Shown piece by piece: positions 8,137 through 17,614 of a DNA stretch of 64,000 nucleotides (positions are counted from its first letter, which is position 1; each line of letters starts with the position of its first letter). This DNA comes from Candidatus Thalassarchaeaceae archaeon. GTDB taxonomy: Archaea > Thermoplasmatota > Poseidoniia > Poseidoniales > Thalassarchaeaceae. The notes under the pieces were generated by a model, which did no database searches, was not told the DNA's origin, and saw only the letters and a program-made list of their open reading frames with translations. The stretch lies in NCBI GenBank assembly GCA_029250605.1, contig JAQXEZ010000008.1:62001-126000 (forward strand), read 5' to 3'. The position numbers and the translations under genes were made by a program.

Positions 8137-10053
8137 ATGAGACTGACCCTACCGGAAATTAAGAGGAAGATTTCCAAACTGATACCTGACGATATTGAAT
8201 CAGAGGTGACCTTGGAAGCGGGTTCCATTTCAATAATTACCAAGCAACCAGGTCGATTCACCGGTGGTAGTGAGAGTCTTACGGTGCGAATTGCCAAGAC
8301 TATCAAAAGAAGGGTCGTTGTTAGGCCGCATTCAGACATTCTAGCTGACGATGCTGCAGTTCATGATGCAGTTAATCGAATCATACCTCCAGAGGCAAAG
8401 GTGAGAAACACATGGTTGGATCCCGCATTATCAGAGGTTATATTGGAATGTGACGACCCATCTTCAGCAGTCGGTCCAAAGGGTGCACACATCAATGCCC
8501 TGAGGGATGAGATTGGTTGGCTGGTTAAGGTCGACCGTGCCCCCGCAAGGGAAAGTCGCACTCAACACGACATTCGCCGATACCGAAAGGAACTAGCTGA
8601 TGAGCGTAAATCACTCTTGAAGAAATTTGGAACAAGGATTTACCGGCCACAACGACCCGGTGAACCGTGGGTCCGTGTATCTGCTCTGGGCTCATATCGA
8701 GAGGTCGGCAGAGCCATGCATCTTGTCACTACCAATGAGTCGAAGGTTCTCGTTGATGTTGGGGCCAAACCAACAAATAACCAAAATGAGGTTCAACCAT
8801 TCTTCGCAGCCCCCGAACTCCTTCCGCTTGACAATTTAGATGCCGTAGTTATCACCCATGCTCACGTGGATCACATAGGGATGCTCCCTGTTCTATTCAG
8901 GTATGGTTACAAGGGACCTGTCTACTGTACACCGCCCACTCGTGATTTGATGACTCTACTCCAGATTGATTACATCAAAGTCTCACAAGCGGAGGGAAAT
9001 GAACCACCATACTCCAAGGCCGATATACAAGAGTGCATTAAGCACGTAGTCGACGTCAACTGGGGTGACAAGACAGATATCGCTCCTGATGTCAAGATGA
9101 CGATGGAGAATGCTGGACACATACTAGGTTCATCAAGTGTTTACATGCAGATTGGTGAAGGTAAATCGGAACACAGGCTTCTATTCTCAGGTGATATCAA
9201 GTATGAGAAATCGTGGCTTTTCGATGCGGCTACCGTTCGCTTCCCAAAGGTGGATACCCTGGTAATTGAATCCACTTATGGAAGTCCTCAGAGCATCCAA
9301 CCAACTAGACAGCAGGCTAGCCAGGAGTTACAGGATCTTGTCACGGACACATTGAACAGAAAGGGCAAGATTTTCTGCCCAGTTTTTGCAGTAGGTAGAT
9401 CCCAAGAGGTGATGTTAGCTATTGATGAGCTCTTCAAGTCCGGCAGAGTCCCCCCCGTGACAGTTTGGGTTGATGGGATGATTAGCGAGGCAAGTGCTAT
9501 CCATTCCAGCCATCCTAATTTCTTGAATAGAGAGTTGAAGAAGAGCATGCTTAGGGGAGGGGATCAGAATCCATTCAACTCTTCCTGGTTCAAGCAAGTA
9601 GACTCACGCGAGTTGCGAGAGTCCATCCTACTCGACCCAAGTCCTTGCATAGTCCTAGCCACCAGTGGTATGATGACTGGTGGCCCCATCATCGAGTATC
9701 TTAAGCACTGGGCGCCTGAGCCAGGGAATACACTATGTTTCGTCGGCTACCAGGCTTCCGGGACACTGGGGAGGAGGCTTCAGGAGGGGCACTCGCATGT
9801 ACCTTTGATGGACAAGGGGCAGACATTAATGCTGGATGTAAAATGCAATATGGTAATCATCGATGGCTTCAGTGGACACTCGGATAGGAATCAATTGATG
9901 GATTATGTTTCTGCTTTGAATCCGACCCCAAGAAAAATTATCTGCCATCATGGCGATCCACAGACATGTAATGCTTTCAGAATGGGCTTACGTGAGAGGT
10001 TCAAGGTACAGACGTACGCCCCTGCAAATCTTGAGACACTACGTCTGTCATGA
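8137..10053 (+). CDS. fttA: KH-domain beta-CASP ribonuclease aCPSF1 / FttA, transcription termination factor
   Basis: Archaeal homologue of the CPSF73 cleavage nuclease; it ends transcription at U-rich 3' regions by cutting the nascent RNA and removing RNA polymerase. The 638-aa protein has the standard archaeal plan. Two N-terminal KH-like domains (about residues 1-140) are followed by a metallo-beta-lactamase domain with THAHVDHIGM near residue 240, SGDIKYE, and a beta-CASP insert beginning at ESTYG near residue 377. A late GFSGHSDRNQL and CHHGDP complete the metal site. It lies 59 bp after psmB. Full length, with no missing catalytic residue seen. Confidence 0.95.
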   Translation: MRLTLPEIKRKISKLIPDDIESEVTLEAGSISIITKQPGRFTGGSESLTVRIAKTIKRRVVVRPHSDILADDAAVHDAVNRIIPPEAKVRNTWLDPALSEVILECDDPSSAVGPKGAHINALRDEIGWLVKVDRAPARESRTQHDIRRYRKELADERKSLLKKFGTRIYRPQRPGEPWVRVSALGSYREVGRAMHLVTTNESKVLVDVGAKPTNNQNEVQPFFAAPELLPLDNLDAVVITHAHVDHIGMLPVLFRYGYKGPVYCTPPTRDLMTLLQIDYIKVSQAEGNEPPYSKADIQECIKHVVDVNWGDKTDIAPDVKMTMENAGHILGSSSVYMQIGEGKSEHRLLFSGDIKYEKSWLFDAATVRFPKVDTLVIESTYGSPQSIQPTRQQASQELQDLVTDTLNRKGKIFCPVFAVGRSQEVMLAIDELFKSGRVPPVTVWVDGMISEASAIHSSHPNFLNRELKKSMLRGGDQNPFNSSWFKQVDSRELRESILLDPSPCIVLATSGMMTGGPIIEYLKHWAPEPGNTLCFVGYQASGTLGRRLQEGHSHVPLMDKGQTLMLDVKCNMVIIDGFSGHSDRNQLMDYVSALNPTPRKIICHHGDPQTCNAFRMGLRERFKVQTYAPANLETLRLS

Positions 10054-10054
10054 A

Positions 10055-10357
10055 TCACAGAACCGGTACATCGAATCCCGCCTCAGAAGGGTCGCCAATA
10101 GTTTTGTTCTGTTCCAAATCATGTTCTTCTGGCCAATCGACAATCTCAGAAGTCCGAATATTTCTGCCATTTCTAGTAGTTACAGCAATACCTGCAGGAA
10201 TGGGTGCTAGTAGGAGCATCGCCCATGCCTCAGCCGTAATCGTTCTTTCTACAACCATGATTACCAATGAGATAACCACTAGCATCAAGGAGGTACCAAG
10301 AGCCAACCATCTAACGGCATTCATAATTAGTACCCTTAGAGGGCCATAGATGTTCAT
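10055..10357 (-). CDS. small two-helix membrane protein, unknown function
   Basis: From ATG 10357 the product is 100 aa with two adjacent hydrophobic segments (WLALGTSLMLVVISLVIMV and an AWAMLLLAPIPAGIAV stretch) and a charged C-terminal tail (EIVDWPEEHDLEQNK). The open frame reaches upstream to 10447, but that would run into the divergent zinc ribbon gene, so the inner ATG is preferred. It ends 2 bp after the stop of convergent fttA. No family recognised. Confidence 0.6.
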   Translation of the reverse strand: MNIYGPLRVLIMNAVRWLALGTSLMLVVISLVIMVVERTITAEAWAMLLLAPIPAGIAVTTRNGRNIRTSEIVDWPEEHDLEQNKTIGDPSEAGFDVPVL

Positions 10358-10401
10358 CTTTACCACGACAAAGTGATGAACCTGCTTGATTGAGAATATA
10401 C

Positions 10402-10851
10402 GTGAGCGGCGAATGGCAATTACGAAGATGCGAGTGCGGACACGCATTCGGATGCAACGCTGCTAATTCGGCGTCTTGCACAAGATGTGGTTCATTGAGA
10501 TCCATTTCAATCTCGAATTTTGAAGACTCGCGTCAGCTATCCGTTGCTGTATCCAATGCAAACCTGCCTAGGGAAATCTCACAAGAAATCGCAAATAGGA
10601 TGATGTTGAAGGATAATTTAACAGTCGATAGTTCCCAAAATTCTGGAAATTTCCGCTCCAAATCAATTCAGGCAATGCATGATGCAACTGATCACCGCGG
10701 CATTCTTACAATTTCATCACTTGACAGGGAATTGACTAAGAAAGGAATTTGCGAACCATCTTCCGAACATATGATTGGGCAAGCTGAGATGGAAGGAATC
10801 CTCCTCCGGAATGATGGCGACTCGTGGTCTTGGCTCCAGCAAAGTTCATGA
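10402..10851 (+). CDS. zinc ribbon protein with a winged-helix-like C terminus
   Basis: Starts at GTG 10402 (a TTG at 10390 is also in frame). The N terminus has a zinc ribbon: CECGHAFGC, then CTRCGS about 15 residues later. The C-terminal third (GILTISSLDRELTKKGICEP to the end) has the look of a small helical DNA- or RNA-binding domain with a recognition-type turn at SSEHMIGQAEMEG. The central region is polar. It may act in nucleic-acid binding, but no named family was recognised. It is followed at once by tRNA-Pro. Confidence 0.6.
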   Translation: MSGEWQLRRCECGHAFGCNAANSASCTRCGSLRSISISNFEDSRQLSVAVSNANLPREISQEIANRMMLKDNLTVDSSQNSGNFRSKSIQAMHDATDHRGILTISSLDRELTKKGICEPSSEHMIGQAEMEGILLRNDGDSWSWLQQSS

Positions 10852-10879
10852 CGATTCGTCGTTCGCATTAATTTCCTAG

Positions 10880-10957
10880 GGGCCTGTGGGTTAGTCTGGT
10901 CTATGCTTGTTGCTTTGGGAGCAATAGACCCTGGTTCGAATCCAGGCAGGCCCACCA
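10880..10957 (+). tRNA. tRNA-Pro (anticodon TGG)
   Basis: Cloverleaf: acceptor GGGCCTG pairs with CAGGCCC over 7 bp. The D arm has the GG pair in AGTCTGGTCTA. The anticodon stem GTTGC/GCAAT encloses loop TTTGGGA with anticodon TGG at positions 34-36 (reads CCA; proline). The T arm is CCTGG-TTCGAAT-CCAGG, then the discriminator A and an encoded CCA at 10955-10957. The D stem is weak and uses G-U pairs. No intron. Confidence 0.95.
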
Positions 10958-11033
10958 AATTTCGAGAACCCGATTTAATAATTCGGCAAATCTTCTATTC
11001 ACTTTGCGCATAGACTTCTTATTCAATCCGTAG

Positions 11034-11789
11034 TCAAACTCTGTTTATTGCCTCTATATCAAACTTCGAAACAGCCTTCTTCAGAGCTTCTTCCTTGGAA
11101 AACCACTCTGCCTTCTCAATTTCATCATCCTTGGGAATAATTTCCTGGTCGTCCAAATCAGTCTCACAGCGATAAGTGAAAGAAACCCAGTTTATCCCTT
11201 CGTCGTTGAATATCTCAGTCTGGACAAGCCCCAAATCATCACCATCAACAACTGTCCCGGATTCACCTCTGGGATCGGGGATTACGATTCTAACCCCCAA
11301 CTCCTCCATTGCCTCCCTCACAGCAGCATTTCTAGGGTGCTCGCCATAGTCTACGAATCCACCAGGAAGCGTCCAGCATCCAGTGAAGAATCCTCTCGAT
11401 ACCTTTGCCATTAGGATTTCATGTTTTGAATTAGTGATTACAACTTTGCTAACTACCCTGTGGATTGTCCGATAGACCGATTCTCTAGCAACTGGGTCCA
11501 CTGCACTATCACTGATTACAGAATCCTTCCAGGCCCAATCCTCGGGCCAGGGGATTTCCGGAATTCCATGGTTGATTACGTAGTCGGTTGCATTAAGCCT
11601 AATTCTATTAGTCCGTCTTAGATCCCATCTAATTCCCAATGCAGACACCTCATCAGGTGTTGGTAGTCTAATGATAAATCCACCATCGAGGAGACTCCTT
11701 CCCATCTGAGGTTTGGCCGGTCCCTTACCCTCCAGATCAACTAGGAGCAATTTCCCGTCGTGTTCTAGGTGAACATACTCAGTAGCCAC
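11034..11789 (-). CDS. NUDIX hydrolase with an N-terminal extra domain
   Basis: The C-terminal half carries the NUDIX box (GFVDYGEHPRNAA then VREAMEELGV, about residues 147-169), which coordinates Mg and hydrolyses a nucleoside-diphosphate-linked substrate. The first 100 or so residues form a separate region with no recognised signature (GGFIIRLPTPDEVSALG, a short helical stretch). The substrate is not predictable; candidates are NADH, ADP-ribose or a damaged nucleotide. It is 19 bp downstream of mdh on the same strand, so the two are probably co-transcribed, which would fit a role with nicotinamide nucleotides. Confidence 0.85.
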   Translation of the reverse strand: MATEYVHLEHDGKLLLVDLEGKGPAKPQMGRSLLDGGFIIRLPTPDEVSALGIRWDLRRTNRIRLNATDYVINHGIPEIPWPEDWAWKDSVISDSAVDPVARESVYRTIHRVVSKVVITNSKHEILMAKVSRGFFTGCWTLPGGFVDYGEHPRNAAVREAMEELGVRIVIPDPRGESGTVVDGDDLGLVQTEIFNDEGINWVSFTYRCETDLDDQEIIPKDDEIEKAEWFSKEEALKKAVSKFDIEAINRV

Positions 11790-11808
11790 GTTCTCATCCC
11801 AATTATGC

Positions 11809-12747
11809 TCAATATCCCAGAATCGAACCTAATTGCTCTTTGTAAAATGCGCCCGAACCCTGTAGGCTCTCTAACTCGTGAGGTTCCAGTTCTAGTTCGA
11901 TAATCCTCTCAACACCATCTTTGCCCAGAATTACAGGGACTCCAATGTATATGTCCTCCATGCCATACTCTCCATTGAGATAAGTGCTGCAAGGAAGCAC
12001 CCTCTTCCTATCGTCGAGTATAGCCTCAGCCATTATCGCTGCTGCGCTGCCAGGGGCATAGAATGCGCTCCCCTTCTCCAGGAGCTTCACAATCTCCCCA
12101 CCGCCACTTGCAGTCCTCTCACAAATCGCCATAACTTCCTCTTCACTGAGGAGTTGGGTTACCGGGATTCCGTTTACTGTGGTGTATCTCGGCAGTGGGA
12201 CCATTGTATCCCCGTGCCCGCCGAGAACCATTGCCTGAACATCCTCATTGCTGCAACCCACCGATTCGGAGATGAAGTGAGTCATTCTTGCACTATCCAA
12301 GATTCCTGCCTGCCCCACGACTCTATTGTGTGGGAATCCAGTGATTTTCTGCATATGGTATGTCATTAGATCTAGCGGGTTTGTGACCATGACTACAACT
12401 GAATCCGGAGCGTGTTCCCTAATCCCCTCGCCGACCTGGGAAACAATATCTGCATTTTTCCCTATCAGATCTTCTCTACTCATCCCCGGTTGTCTAGGAA
12501 ATCCTGATGTCACCACGACTACGTCGGAACCAGCAATATCTGCATAGTCCTTGGTTCCGGTAACCCTGCCATCATAGTTCAGAATCCTCCCGCCCTGGCT
12601 CATATCTAGAGCCTTACCTTTGGCAAATCCTTCGTATATGTCCAGAAGTACAACCTTTCCAACTTTCCTCTCAGCCAAGACGAATGCACATGTAGCACCT
12701 ACATTGCCCGCCCCAATTACTGCAACCTTCCTTGCACCTGTTGTCAT
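11809..12747 (-). CDS. mdh: malate dehydrogenase (LDH-like family)
   Basis: Interconverts malate and oxaloacetate with NAD(P) in the TCA cycle. The 312-aa protein begins with the Rossmann motif VIGAGNVGA. It has LLDIYEG (Asp in the position that favours NAD), and GFPRQPGMSREDL, where the Arg distinguishes MDH from LDH. The VTNPLD segment, the active-site pair in DSARM and the catalytic His in GGHGDTMVPL are all present. The length is usual for the bacterial/archaeal tetrameric MDH type. First gene of a pair with the NUDIX hydrolase; divergent from the CAAX-type protease at 12842. Confidence 0.94.
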   Translation of the reverse strand: MTTGARKVAVIGAGNVGATCAFVLAERKVGKVVLLDIYEGFAKGKALDMSQGGRILNYDGRVTGTKDYADIAGSDVVVVTSGFPRQPGMSREDLIGKNADIVSQVGEGIREHAPDSVVVMVTNPLDLMTYHMQKITGFPHNRVVGQAGILDSARMTHFISESVGCSNEDVQAMVLGGHGDTMVPLPRYTTVNGIPVTQLLSEEEVMAICERTASGGGEIVKLLEKGSAFYAPGSAAAIMAEAILDDRKRVLPCSTYLNGEYGMEDIYIGVPVILGKDGVERIIELELEPHELESLQGSGAFYKEQLGSILGY

Positions 12748-12841
12748 GTTCTTTCGCCTATGACACCATTCTTAGCCCTTTGCCGAGCAAACTTTGCTGC
12801 GACGTAGGAAGCATATTCAGTACCGCACATAACGGATAGTC

Positions 12842-13528
12842 ATGGATTCCAAGCATCACCCAATCGTAGCCATCAGTTTGGTTTCTTTCATTCCTACCAT
12901 TTCTATTCTTTTTACATTGAACTATAATGACGATGAATTAACCTCACAGATATTTTTCATGGCATGTAAATTGTGGCTCCTAATTGCCCCAGCATACTGG
13001 TTTCTACGCGTTGAGGGCAGAGAAATTTCCCGTTCGCCGGCCGACAAGGAAGGTCTGGCAATGGGCGCCATCACTGGCCTTCTTATGTCTGCCATAATTA
13101 TCTTGATGTGGTATATATTTGGTGATTCCATAGATACGAAAGCAATGTTGGCCGAAATGGAAACTACTGGATTAACCAACATTCGAATATACATTGCTGG
13201 TATGTTGTACTGGATTTTCTTGAATAGCCTACTTGAGGAGTATGTTTTCAGATGGTTTGTCACTACCAAGGGTATTGATTTACTCGGGAGTGAAATCGCA
13301 GCGATCATTCTGTCGGCAGGACTTTTCACATTGCATCATGCAATTGCACTCCATTACTTCGGATTCTTATGGTGGCAAACCATCATGGCTTCATTTGGCC
13401 TACTCTCCGCTGCAGCGATTTGGTCCTGGTTGTACATTCGCCACAAATCAATTTGGGTTTGTTGGTTATCGCATGCAATCTGCGATGTCGCAGTTTTCGG
13501 AATAGGATATCTCATAATCTTCGGCTGA
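12842..13528 (+). CDS. CPBP/CAAX-family intramembrane glutamic protease
   Basis: A 228-aa integral membrane protein with about six hydrophobic segments. It carries the family's three motifs: the paired glutamates in LLEEYVFRWFV, a histidine motif LHHAIALHYF, and a final HAICDVAVF. Proteins with these motifs are type II CAAX prenyl endopeptidases or related intramembrane proteases (Abi/CPBP). The substrate in archaea is generally unknown. Single gene, flanked by mdh (divergent) and the transhydrogenase operon. Confidence 0.85.
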   Translation: MDSKHHPIVAISLVSFIPTISILFTLNYNDDELTSQIFFMACKLWLLIAPAYWFLRVEGREISRSPADKEGLAMGAITGLLMSAIIILMWYIFGDSIDTKAMLAEMETTGLTNIRIYIAGMLYWIFLNSLLEEYVFRWFVTTKGIDLLGSEIAAIILSAGLFTLHHAIALHYFGFLWWQTIMASFGLLSAAAIWSWLYIRHKSIWVCWLSHAICDVAVFGIGYLIIFG

Positions 13529-13608
13529 TATCCCAGTGAAATTTCCGAGCCGACGGTTTCAATAACGGCCATCAATTGGATTCAACTGTAATTTAGATTG
13601 GCGATACG

Positions 13609-14778
13609 ATGAGAGTAGGGGTGTTGAAAGAAGTTGAGGGTGAGAACAGGGTTTCAATTGTCCCAGCCTCGTTAAAGAAATTGAAGAAAATGGGCTTCGA
13701 AGTAGTTGTCGAGACGGGTGCCGGAATAATTTCACACAATAGTGACTCGGATTATGAGGCTGCGGGTAGCACCGTTTCCAGTCGTGAAGATGCATTGTCT
13801 TGTGATGTGGTGGTATCAATATCGATGCCTGACACATCCAATTTGAAACAGGGTCAGATTATTGCCTGTGTAGCCGATCCGTTCAGGAACCCCTCCTCTG
13901 TAAAGACATGCGTAGATGCCGGAATTACTCTCATTAGTATGGATATGATTCCCAGGCGCCTTTCCCGTGCACAGGCCATGGATGTGAATTCTAGCCAAGA
14001 CAACCTAGCTGGATACAAAGCCGTATTACTCGGTGCAGCCCACGTTCCCAGGGGCATCCCTATGATGACCACTAGCGCTGGAACTGTGAGGCCTTCCAAG
14101 TTCGTTATCATGGGGTCCGGTGTTGCTGGACTCCAAGCAATAGCAACTGCAAAGAGGCTTGGTGCTGTGGTATACGCGTCGGATGTACGCAAATCCGCAG
14201 CCGAACAAATAGAGTCAGTAGGTGGGCGATTCATTGAAGTTGATGGGATGGATGATTTCGAGGACGAGTCTGGTTATGCTAAGCCCCTAACGCCAGAATT
14301 TATTCAGAAAGTTAACGATACTGTTTGCCAAGTTGCGAGCGATGCTGATGTAATTGTGACAACCGCCAGAATCTTCGGTAGACCTGCACCTATCACAGTA
14401 CCTTCCAGTGCTATTTCTTCATTTAAACCAGGCTCAGTTGTGGTAGACATGAATGCAGACGTTGGCGGGAACTGCGAGTTAACCATCCCGGGGGAAGTAG
14501 TCACCACAGAGAACGGCATCACCATAGTAGGGACTAAGAATCTCGCCGGTGAGCTGGCTTCAACAGCAAGTATGCTATTCTCGAATAATATGACTACCTT
14601 CCTTTCAACATTAGTAGATGATAATGCGATTAGAATTGATATGGATGATGCGATTCTTGTCGGTGCTCCAGAAGGGGACGACTTCTATGTCTCCGGAATG
14701 GGGGGCGTCCTCTTATGCCATAATGGTGAGATCCATTCTAAGCAGACGAGACTCTCGGAGGTAGTTGCCCAATGTTGA
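13609..14778 (+). CDS. pntAA: NAD(P) transhydrogenase subunit alpha 1 (NAD(H)-binding, soluble)
   Basis: Proton-translocating transhydrogenase moves hydride between NAD(H) and NADP(H) and couples this to the proton gradient. The 389-aa subunit starts VGVLKEVEGENRVSIVP, the alanine dehydrogenase/PNT N-terminal signature. It has SQDNLAGYKAVL near residue 130 and the NAD site VIMGSGVAGLQAIATAKRLG. It is the split (three-gene) arrangement seen in Rhodospirillum: alpha is divided into pntAA and pntAB. The next gene overlaps by 7 bp, so translation is probably coupled. Confidence 0.96.
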   Translation: MRVGVLKEVEGENRVSIVPASLKKLKKMGFEVVVETGAGIISHNSDSDYEAAGSTVSSREDALSCDVVVSISMPDTSNLKQGQIIACVADPFRNPSSVKTCVDAGITLISMDMIPRRLSRAQAMDVNSSQDNLAGYKAVLLGAAHVPRGIPMMTTSAGTVRPSKFVIMGSGVAGLQAIATAKRLGAVVYASDVRKSAAEQIESVGGRFIEVDGMDDFEDESGYAKPLTPEFIQKVNDTVCQVASDADVIVTTARIFGRPAPITVPSSAISSFKPGSVVVDMNADVGGNCELTIPGEVVTTENGITIVGTKNLAGELASTASMLFSNNMTTFLSTLVDDNAIRIDMDDAILVGAPEGDDFYVSGMGGVLLCHNGEIHSKQTRLSEVVAQC

Positions 14779-15089
14779 CATTGACCACACTAGTTGCTAG
14801 CATCACGGTTTTCGTATTGGCTATTTTCCTTGGTTTTGAGTTGATCAGCAAGGTCCCCCCTACCTTGCACACACCTCTAATGTCCGGGGCGAATGCAATT
14901 TCAGGGATTACTATTGTCGGAGCACTAATTCTTTCAAATGCTGAGTTCAACAATGGGGATCCCGGAACAGCATCATGGCTGGCCTTCATCGCATTGATAA
15001 TGGCAACAATCAATGTTGTTGGCGGGTTCATGGTCACCAACAAGATGCTGGAGATGATTGCAGGTAAGAAGCGAAGAGGTGGGAACTAA
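14772..15089 (+). CDS. pntAB: NAD(P) transhydrogenase subunit alpha 2 (membrane)
   Basis: A 105-aa membrane subunit with three hydrophobic segments and the characteristic ISKVPPTLHTPLMSGANAIS stretch followed by GGFMVTNKML, the conserved core of the alpha-2 piece that helps form the proton channel. The ATG at 14772 lies inside the end of pntAA, and the stop TAA overlaps the pntB start (TAATG). Confidence 0.96.
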   Translation: MLTLTTLVASITVFVLAIFLGFELISKVPPTLHTPLMSGANAISGITIVGALILSNAEFNNGDPGTASWLAFIALIMATINVVGGFMVTNKMLEMIAGKKRRGGN

Positions 15090-16534
15090 TGGTAGACTCA
15101 GTTGTGTGGGACATTGGATATCTGGTTTCAGCAGCATTGTTCATTCTAGGTATTAAGAGACTATCCAGCCCTAGAACTGCTCCACAGGGTAACATGCTAG
15201 GGGCATATGGCATGCTTCTTGCGGTACTGGTTACGCTTGTGAAGATGTATACTGAGGAAGTAATTGGATACGAGTTAATTATCGGCGGCCTAGTGATTGG
15301 CTCAACGATTGGATACTTCATGGCCACGCGCGTTGGTATGACAGAGATGCCTGAATTGGTTGCCTTGTTCAATGGTTTTGGAGGGGGCGCATCAGCACTT
15401 GTCGGTTTGTCTGAGGTACTCAAGAGGCTCCAGAACTCAGAAATCCCCGAACCCGGAGTTGAATTATACGCGACCTGGGTAGCAATTGGCCTTTCTGGAA
15501 TAGTGGGGTGGGTCACCCTGACCGGCAGCCTCATGGCAATGGGTAAGTTGAGGGGGGGATTCTACATTCCTTTCACTAAGAAGGACGAACGAGGTAGAAG
15601 TAAGTGGGTTAATTTCCCAACGTGGGGACCGCCATGGCTGAATTTTGTTAAGGGTGCGATACTCCTTTCATGCTTTTCACTCATCGTCCTTACAGTTCAA
15701 GACCCGCATAACTATGACTACGTATATTCGCTAGTATTACTTTCTTGTTTGCTTGGAATACTCTTCGTGGTACCAATTGGTGGTGCTGACATGCCCGTTG
15801 TAGTGAGTTTGCTTAATTCCATGTCCGGGATAGCAGCAGCATTCACAGGTTTCGTCATAGGAAACAATGTATTGATTATTGCCGGCTCTATGGTCGGTGC
15901 AGCTGGACTTATCCTCACATTCATTATGTGCAAGGCCATGAATAGAACTCTTACAGCAGTCCTCTTCAAGTCCTTTGGAGGGGGGGGCAGGGAATCAGTA
16001 ACCCGTACAAAGGTCGGGAGCGACCCAGAAGAGGTTGCAATGGTATGTGATGGGATCAGCAAATGCATCATCATACCTGGTTATGGTATGGCTGTAAGCC
16101 AGGCCCAGCATGCCGTGAAGGAATTCGCTGACCAAATGGAAGCCCAAGGTGTAGAAGTGCTGTATGGGATACACCCAGTTGCAGGAAGAATGCCCGGTCA
16201 CATGAATGTCCTGCTTGCCGAAGCAAGCGTACCTTACGAGCAACTTATTGAGATGGATGAAATCAACTCAGAACTCCCGGAAACTGATGTAGCACTAGTC
16301 ATTGGTGCCAATGACACGGTAAACCCAGTTGCTAGGACCGGAGAGGGTCCACTCGGTGGGATGCCGATTATTGATGCCGACAAGGCAAGGGTAGTTGTGA
16401 TAATTAAGAGGAGCCTCTCTGTTGGATACGCAGGTGTCGACAACGATCTGTTTTTCGAAGACAAGACGATGATGTTATTCGGGGATGGGAAGAAGATGAT
16501 GAATGAGTTAAATGCGGCTATCAAGGAGTTCTGA
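15089..16534 (+). CDS. pntB: NAD(P) transhydrogenase subunit beta
   Basis: The 481-aa beta subunit has an N-terminal membrane part of about eight segments (LGAYGMLLAVLVTLVKM, GGADMPVVVSLLNSMSG) and a C-terminal NADP(H)-binding domain. The latter includes IIPGYGMAVSQAQHAV, HPVAGRMPGHMNVLLAEA, VIGANDTVNPVA and the late KRSLSVGYAGVDNDLFF. All are signature blocks of PntB. Last gene of the operon, start overlapping pntAB by one base. Confidence 0.97.
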   Translation: MVDSVVWDIGYLVSAALFILGIKRLSSPRTAPQGNMLGAYGMLLAVLVTLVKMYTEEVIGYELIIGGLVIGSTIGYFMATRVGMTEMPELVALFNGFGGGASALVGLSEVLKRLQNSEIPEPGVELYATWVAIGLSGIVGWVTLTGSLMAMGKLRGGFYIPFTKKDERGRSKWVNFPTWGPPWLNFVKGAILLSCFSLIVLTVQDPHNYDYVYSLVLLSCLLGILFVVPIGGADMPVVVSLLNSMSGIAAAFTGFVIGNNVLIIAGSMVGAAGLILTFIMCKAMNRTLTAVLFKSFGGGGRESVTRTKVGSDPEEVAMVCDGISKCIIIPGYGMAVSQAQHAVKEFADQMEAQGVEVLYGIHPVAGRMPGHMNVLLAEASVPYEQLIEMDEINSELPETDVALVIGANDTVNPVARTGEGPLGGMPIIDADKARVVVIIKRSLSVGYAGVDNDLFFEDKTMMLFGDGKKMMNELNAAIKEF

Positions 16535-16597
16535 GGATTAGTACCCCCAACCGTTATTTGACATCGACTCGGAGAAAGGCACGGTGATAGTGTGGGA

Positions 16598-17614
16598 ATG
16601 AGTGCCAGAAGAGTCTTGGCTTGCCTAGTAATAGTGGCTGCGTTGTCACTCCCAGCACTAGGCATGAGCAATGGTCCAGGTGCTTACAATTCCAATGACG
16701 AGTTGACTGTGAAGTATGGGTGTACTTGTCACAATAATGGAGCCCCATCTGATCGTGCTGTTGTTATGGTGACCGGTGTGCCACTAATGTATGAACCATC
16801 GGAACAGTACCAACTGACAATTCGTGTGGCCGACTCTCTAACACTCTCAGGGGGTGAAGGGAACGCGCATGCAGGTTTTTTGATTTCATCGGACTCTATC
16901 GGTAATTTCACATGGGCGGAAGAGCAGGAAATACGCTATGCCGAGGGACGCACCGACGATGCCTCTCATTCTGACCCGAGTGTGGATGGGATTTGGCAAA
17001 TCAACTGGAACTCCCCGAGTGAAGACGTCGGTGCTGTCCAATTCTGGATTGCTGGAAACTCCGTCGATGGAGGAGGAATCCCTGACGACATGGATTACTG
17101 GAATATCCTCTCATTTTCAATCAACTCTCCGGGCACCATTACCACTGATGAGAGTGGGGCCACTCTAGAGACTAGGACAATATCCGTTGGAACTTACGAT
17201 TCGCTTTTCCTAATCGAGGTCTCAGAAGGGCAATTGGAGCAAGAACGCCAGGATGCATTGTCACACAGGGTTTTCTCTCAGGGCAATCTTTTCTATTGGA
17301 CAAGCCTAACTGCACTAATCATAGGTGCTGTTGTTCAAAGGGAGATCCTCGAGAGGAGATACGACGACGGGCCCGATTTCCTAGCTAGTGAGTTGGCATA
17401 CCCCCAGGCTTTCCGTAGATTCGTTGGATCCGCGATCGCTTTCTACTTGGCCGTTGGATGGGCCAATTCAGATACCTCTCTCAGCTTCCAAGGTGTCGAT
17501 TTCACTGATTTTGCTACTGGAACAGCATTCTTCATCAGCGCATGGGCTGCATATGGGGTCTACAGAACAATACTGGCAGCAAGGACTGAACCCGAAGTGA
17601 AGGATGTAATGTGA
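16598..17614 (+). CDS. secreted Reeler/choice-of-anchor V-like domain protein with C-terminal membrane helices
   Basis: Signal peptide (residues about 1-23, ending at ALG) followed by a beta-sandwich region. It contains GCTCHNNG, then YQLTIRV, NAHAGFLISS and VQFWIAGN, the order seen in Reeler-like (choice-of-anchor V) domains. Three hydrophobic segments follow near the C terminus (about residues 228-325), so the sandwich faces outward. Start ATG 16598; a GTG at 16592 is in frame. It overlaps the next gene by 4 bp. Such domains occur with cytochrome- or copper-binding surface proteins, but no ligand can be assigned here. Confidence 0.7.
   Translation: MSARRVLACLVIVAALSLPALGMSNGPGAYNSNDELTVKYGCTCHNNGAPSDRAVVMVTGVPLMYEPSEQYQLTIRVADSLTLSGGEGNAHAGFLISSDSIGNFTWAEEQEIRYAEGRTDDASHSDPSVDGIWQINWNSPSEDVGAVQFWIAGNSVDGGGIPDDMDYWNILSFSINSPGTITTDESGATLETRTISVGTYDSLFLIEVSEGQLEQERQDALSHRVFSQGNLFYWTSLTALIIGAVVQREILERRYDDGPDFLASELAYPQAFRRFVGSAIAFYLAVGWANSDTSLSFQGVDFTDFATGTAFFISAWAAYGVYRTILAARTEPEVKDVM

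Noticed and set aside
10692..10958. Minus-strand open frame over tRNA-Pro beginning MVGLPGFEPGS
   Set aside because: This start is the well-known false translation of the T arm and acceptor of a tRNA gene read backwards; the tRNA and the zinc ribbon gene on the plus strand explain the region.
16700..16740. CTCH in the Reeler-like protein as a heme c site
   Set aside because: Heme c attachment needs CxxCH; here only one residue separates the cysteines. It is treated as a conserved metal or disulfide position of the domain at most.
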